DNA of 64,000 nt. Origin: Craterostigma plantagineum (lineage: Eukaryota; Streptophyta; Magnoliopsida; Lamiales; Linderniaceae). The stretch spans positions 16,262,001 to 16,326,000 of the forward strand of contig JAPQWV010000018.1 in the NCBI GenBank assembly GCA_027422505.1. The letters run 5' to 3'. Positions 60,661-64,000 of this stretch are shown in pieces. The notes beneath the pieces were generated by a model, which searched no databases, was not told the DNA's origin, and saw only the letters and a list, made by a program, of their open reading frames with translations. How positions within the stretch are numbered: the stretch's first letter is position 1; each line of letters begins with the position of its first letter. A program made the position numbers and the translations under genes.

Positions 60661-61550
60661 GGGCACATCCTCTAATTTCGGAGATGAACGTTCCTCTGAT
60701 TTCACCGCGAAGACTAGATAAACTTCGCATCCCGCCTTAATTAAACGTTGTGCCTTTACCGCTGAAATTCTAGAAACAATTCTTTCTTTGATGGTTCCCA
60801 CAAAAGTGAAAGACTCCTTCTCTTCAATATTAAAAGTAACTGTCTTGCGATTACAGTCAATGACAGCTCCGTATTTTGAGAGCCAGTCCATTCCAAGAAT
60901 CACATCGTAGTCGTTCATCGCAATAACTATTAAGTCAACGGACAATTCTCTTCCATTAATTAACACCGGAGAATTCCGTAAAATCAGATTGGTTCGCATC
61001 GCAACTCAGTGTGGAACAGTCACATTATATTCACAATCAGACAGGGTAGGTGTAATCCCGAGTCTCGCCACATATTTAGTGGATGCAAATGAATGCGTGG
61101 CTCCTGAATCTACTAAAATGCATGTCGGAAGTTTGTGAATAAGTATAATAACTGCCACCACGGATGGATTAGCTTTTGCTTCCTCTGCAGTCAAAGTATA
61201 CACGCGTGCTGGCACAGTTGGTGGTTTCGCTTGAACCATAGCTTGATTTCCTGGTGTCTTCTCTGAACATGATCTTGCGTAATGCCCCGTCTTCCCGCAT
61301 TCGAAACAGATAGCATTCTGTGAAAAACAGATACCCGAATGATGTCGTCCACATCTTGGGCAAGTTGGCATTGGGACTGGGGGTCTCCATTGATTAGGAT
61401 TTTGTTGATGAGGTTGTCCAGGCCTATTCTAAAAATTTGGCTTCCCACCTTTTGGAAAGAACTGTCGTTTCTGATTACCCCCACTCCACTTTGCTCCTTG
61501 CACAAATTTTCGCTTTGCCTCTTGAGCACGAATATCTTATCATTCACCAG
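60661..61550 (-). pseudogene. Gypsy gag end, zinc knuckle and protease
   Basis: The frame at 61371-61006 has two Cys motifs: CPRCGRHHSGIC and the knuckle CFECGKTGHYARSC. It then has the protease site LVDSGATHSFAST. After a stop near 61005 the next frame continues the protease domain with GMDWLSKYGAVIDCNRKTV. Gag upstream (61550-61380) is in broken frames. Confidence 0.85.
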
Positions 61551-61599
61551 GTCGCCCCTCTATCACGTCACTTTCCTGGCACTATAGTTAATACCATGT

Positions 61600-63649
61600 G
61601 CCTTCCCAGCACCTAAATAATTTAGGTAAATATATTCGACGGTCTTACCCCCGTCATGGTGCCTTTGTAGAAGCAACTATATTCTCATTTATCTACATTA
61701 CATATAACTCACTTTCAACTCGAGTAACACAATGCACGCTCATTCCTCAAAATACTCAATATGATTCGTGCGTGCACATGATCATGCTACATAAATATGC
61801 GACAATAAATATTCCAAACAATCGCATATAACAGATAATTCACATACCACGTATTCATCGAAGCAATTAGTCACATAGCAATACACATATCAATCAATTT
61901 ATGTGTTGTAGGTGAAATTCCCACTTACCTGATATCCTTAGCTTATCGTACGGTTAAACCGCTAACCTTCAAACCCTAATTATAAAAACATATAAAATTA
62001 GAGTTCGTTAATTTAATTATAATTTCATGAAATTAGCTTAATTTGAAAACCCTATTTTTCGACTTCTAAATTTTTAAACCCTAAAATTCCAAATTTAACT
62101 TAAATTAAACCACTTTAAAATTTACAAAAATCTTGAGTTGCATAATAATTCAAACTCAACATAATATATTCTAAAGCTTCGATACTTGAATGAGATAAAA
62201 TCTCGAAATACAACTCAACATAAATCTCGACATAATTTGGAATGAAACTCGAGCTTGATACACCTTCCAAAGTTAACTCTTAACAAGGATCTCTAGCTTT
62301 TATATCCAATATCGAGATGTCTATTAATATTTTAATTAGGATGTCGAGCCATATCTTGGACTTATAAACAAAGATTTCGATATGATGTAACTCATGGGGT
62401 ACCTCTCGATATCAACATCAAACTAAGTCTCGACATTATTCTTATTACTTTAACAAGATTTCGACATGTATCTTAAAATGAATATCGGGCTTGATTAATT
62501 ACTACATGATTTCGATATAACTGTTGATGTCGAAGTAGCATATATAAGATGTCGAGATTTAATATAAAATCTCGAAACGAGTTTAAACATGGGTCTTGAG
62601 TTTTATTTCGGACTCTTCTTATCTTCAATCTTGATCTCGATCATTAATATGGATTCGAGATTTATGATCTGGAAAATTATATCAGCATTCAAAATATTTT
62701 ATAAAAATTCATCTAACTTCAATCGAAATCTACTTTTCTTAAGAACAGTCTAAATATCAGATAAGTTTTAAAAACCATAAATTTAGTGGTTAAAACCCTA
62801 ATTTCTTCCATCCTAATACTCCATAATCTTTCATGAACATATTAATACTCGAAATATTCATAAAAATAATCCATACCTTTTCAATCTTAGCGATGGTTTA
62901 AAGTTTTTGTTCAACTTCCTTCTCCTGGTTTTTAAGTTTGTCGAGAGTTCATAAATGAATATCATTTTCTTGTTGCCTTAGTTCTTTTCTACACATTTCG
63001 TGTGATTCTAGCTAAATGACATCGACCACTTTAGTCAATTCTTATCTCTTTTATGCACCTTTCTTTTATTTAGGGTTTTCGCTAATTGATCTAGTACTAT
63101 CACGAGTTTTAGGCAACCTTAAATAATTAAAAGTGGAATTAATGGGACATATAGCAACGTAACTTTCCTTATGGTTAGGTAATAAGTCCTTATCCTACAA
63201 TACCTGAGCCTAAGTCCCAATTAAATATAGTTCTAGTCTTATTCTTATTTGTACAAATTAATTAAAATTAAATAATTCAATTTCTGAAATTTTTTGTATC
63301 TCTTTATCTAAAATTCGACCCACTTAAGTTATTCTTCCTTCATGAGTTCATTCCTAATTCCCAACTTGAATTTCCTACCAGTTCATGTTCTCTAAAACGT
63401 GGTATTAAATTAATATACTAAATTAACTATTCTAGGTTAGCATCTTATGTACTAAAAATCTTAAAATCAATAATTAATCTAAATTAAATTAATTCTTCTA
63501 CTTTCCAATTTATACATGTCATGTTGGCATAGAACATGGAATCATTTAAGCACATAACAGTCACAAAACATGTCTCACGCAGTCACGTAAGTCACATAAA
63601 ATGTATGCATATTTATTGGCCGGCTTACTTACGGGACTCGGGTATTACA
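61600..63649 (-). repeat. 5' LTR of the truncated Gypsy element
   Basis: Starts TGTAATACCCGAGTCCCGTA at 63649; the other border near 61600 is approximate. Matches the + strand LTR at 34121 at its start, at CGTACGATAAGCTAAG/CAGGTAAGTG (near 61960-61925) and at CATGTGCACGCACG (near 61785). Confidence 0.7.
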
Positions 63650-63936
63650 CTAATGTGTAAATAGGGCGTACCTAAGTGTTTATGTACGGCGCTGCCTAAT
63701 GTGTAAATAGGGCGTACCTAAATGTTTATGTACGGCGTGCCTAATGTGTAAATAGGGCGTACCTAAATGTGCTAATACGGCATACCATTTTCTAAACGTA
63801 TTACGTACCACAATACGTTGATATAGGGTACGTAAATGTGTTGTATGGCGTACCGCGGCGGATCGGGTATCTATCTGCAAAAAAATTATTCTGTTAGGTA
63901 CCTACATATAAAAAATGCTGACATGGTACTAAATTA
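63650..63936. repeat. GTACC-rich repeat, copy 2 (inverted), with a 45-bp tandem array
   Basis: The reverse complement aligns with the copy at 114-495 (AATTTTTTTGCAGATA, CATACAACACATTTA, GTATTGTGGTACGTAATA). Its inner part holds three units of 45-46 bp at 63651-63696, 63697-63741 and 63742-63786, each starting TAATGTGTAAATAGGGCGTA. The left side is cut by the Gypsy LTR. Confidence 0.75.
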
Positions 63937-64000
63937 CTCCCTCCGTCCCATGATTTTTATCACATTTCTTGGTGGGCACGGATATTAAGGTGGCATTATT
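63937..64000. mobile_element. Stowaway MITE, left end (cut by the window)
   Basis: CTCCCTCCGTCCCA after TA, the standard Stowaway terminus. The rest lies beyond the window. Confidence 0.75.

Larger units (their letters stand above)
60661..63649 (-). mobile_element. Truncated chromovirus-like Gypsy retrotransposon
   Basis: Reads leftward. The 5' LTR begins at 63649 (TGTAATACCCGAG) and shares blocks with the LTR at 34121. Gag is mostly deleted. A zinc knuckle and the protease follow, and the element stops at 60661 before reverse transcriptase. A repeated TCTCGA(A/C)AT word swarm fills about 62170-62650. Confidence 0.8.

Noticed and set aside
61560..61600. Possible primer site GGTATTAACTATAGTGCC next to the truncated Gypsy LTR.
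   Set aside because: It departs too much from the initiator-Met primer sequence to be called.
63651..63786. Regular 45-bp repeats considered as a CRISPR-like array.
   Set aside because: The units are contiguous without unique spacers, and the window is eukaryotic.

Overview
This is a stretch of plant nuclear chromosome, most probably from a eudicot. The genes are split by short introns with GT-AG borders, the intergenic DNA is AT-rich, and most of the sequence is transposable elements: LTR retrotransposons of the Copia and Gypsy types, a LINE, CACTA, Stowaway, hAT-like and Harbinger-like elements. There is also an insert of mitochondrial DNA. The species cannot be named from the window.

Four or five host genes look functional. 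(1) A glutamate decarboxylase on + (1320-3796, 5 exons, 492 aa). (2) Convergent to it, an Fcf2-type pre-rRNA processing factor on - (5471-4121, 5 exons, 197 aa) with a GC-AG intron. (3) A small single-exon protein of 102 aa on - (7080-6772). (4) A plastid phosphoenolpyruvate/phosphate translocator on + (24627-26986, 8 exons, 403 aa). (5) A short-chain dehydrogenase of the AYR1 type on - (40317-39446), intact except for one apparent missing base. They form no operon or cluster; they act in GABA metabolism, ribosome assembly, plastid carbon import and lipid/NADPH chemistry.

Two further host genes are dead. A CDC48/p97-type AAA ATPase (24130 down to 8169, -) is spread over 16 kb. It has lost its start codon, one exon and several reading frames. 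It carries a solo LTR inside an exon, a LINE where the missing exon should be, and a Copia element with intact target duplications in its last intron. An R2R3-MYB gene of the MYB98 kind (29417-27205, -) has a Harbinger-like MITE inserted inside its R2 exon, plus a nonsense codon, a short duplication and frameshifts.

The right part is repeat-dominated. Mitochondrial DNA (about 29400-31500, with a nad4 piece) is followed by a degraded Gypsy-type element and a long LTR full of TTCGAA words (34121 to about 36360). Next come a roughly 500-bp tandem array interrupted by a Stowaway MITE, the dehydrogenase gene, and a CACTA transposon (from 40913). The CACTA is cut at 44922 by a 15.7-kb SIRE-like Copia element with a long post-pol region. 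That element holds a fragment of a Tat/Athila-type Gypsy element, and its 3' LTR is broken off at 60660 against a truncated chromovirus-like Gypsy element. The window begins and ends with inverted copies of one GTACC-rich repeat family that I do not recognise.

No new gene system such as a defence or biosynthetic cluster is visible. The most interesting material is the layered decay of the CDC48 and MYB copies, the unclassified GTACC repeat family, the motif swarms in the retroelements and the extra 3' ORFs of the SIRE-like element.
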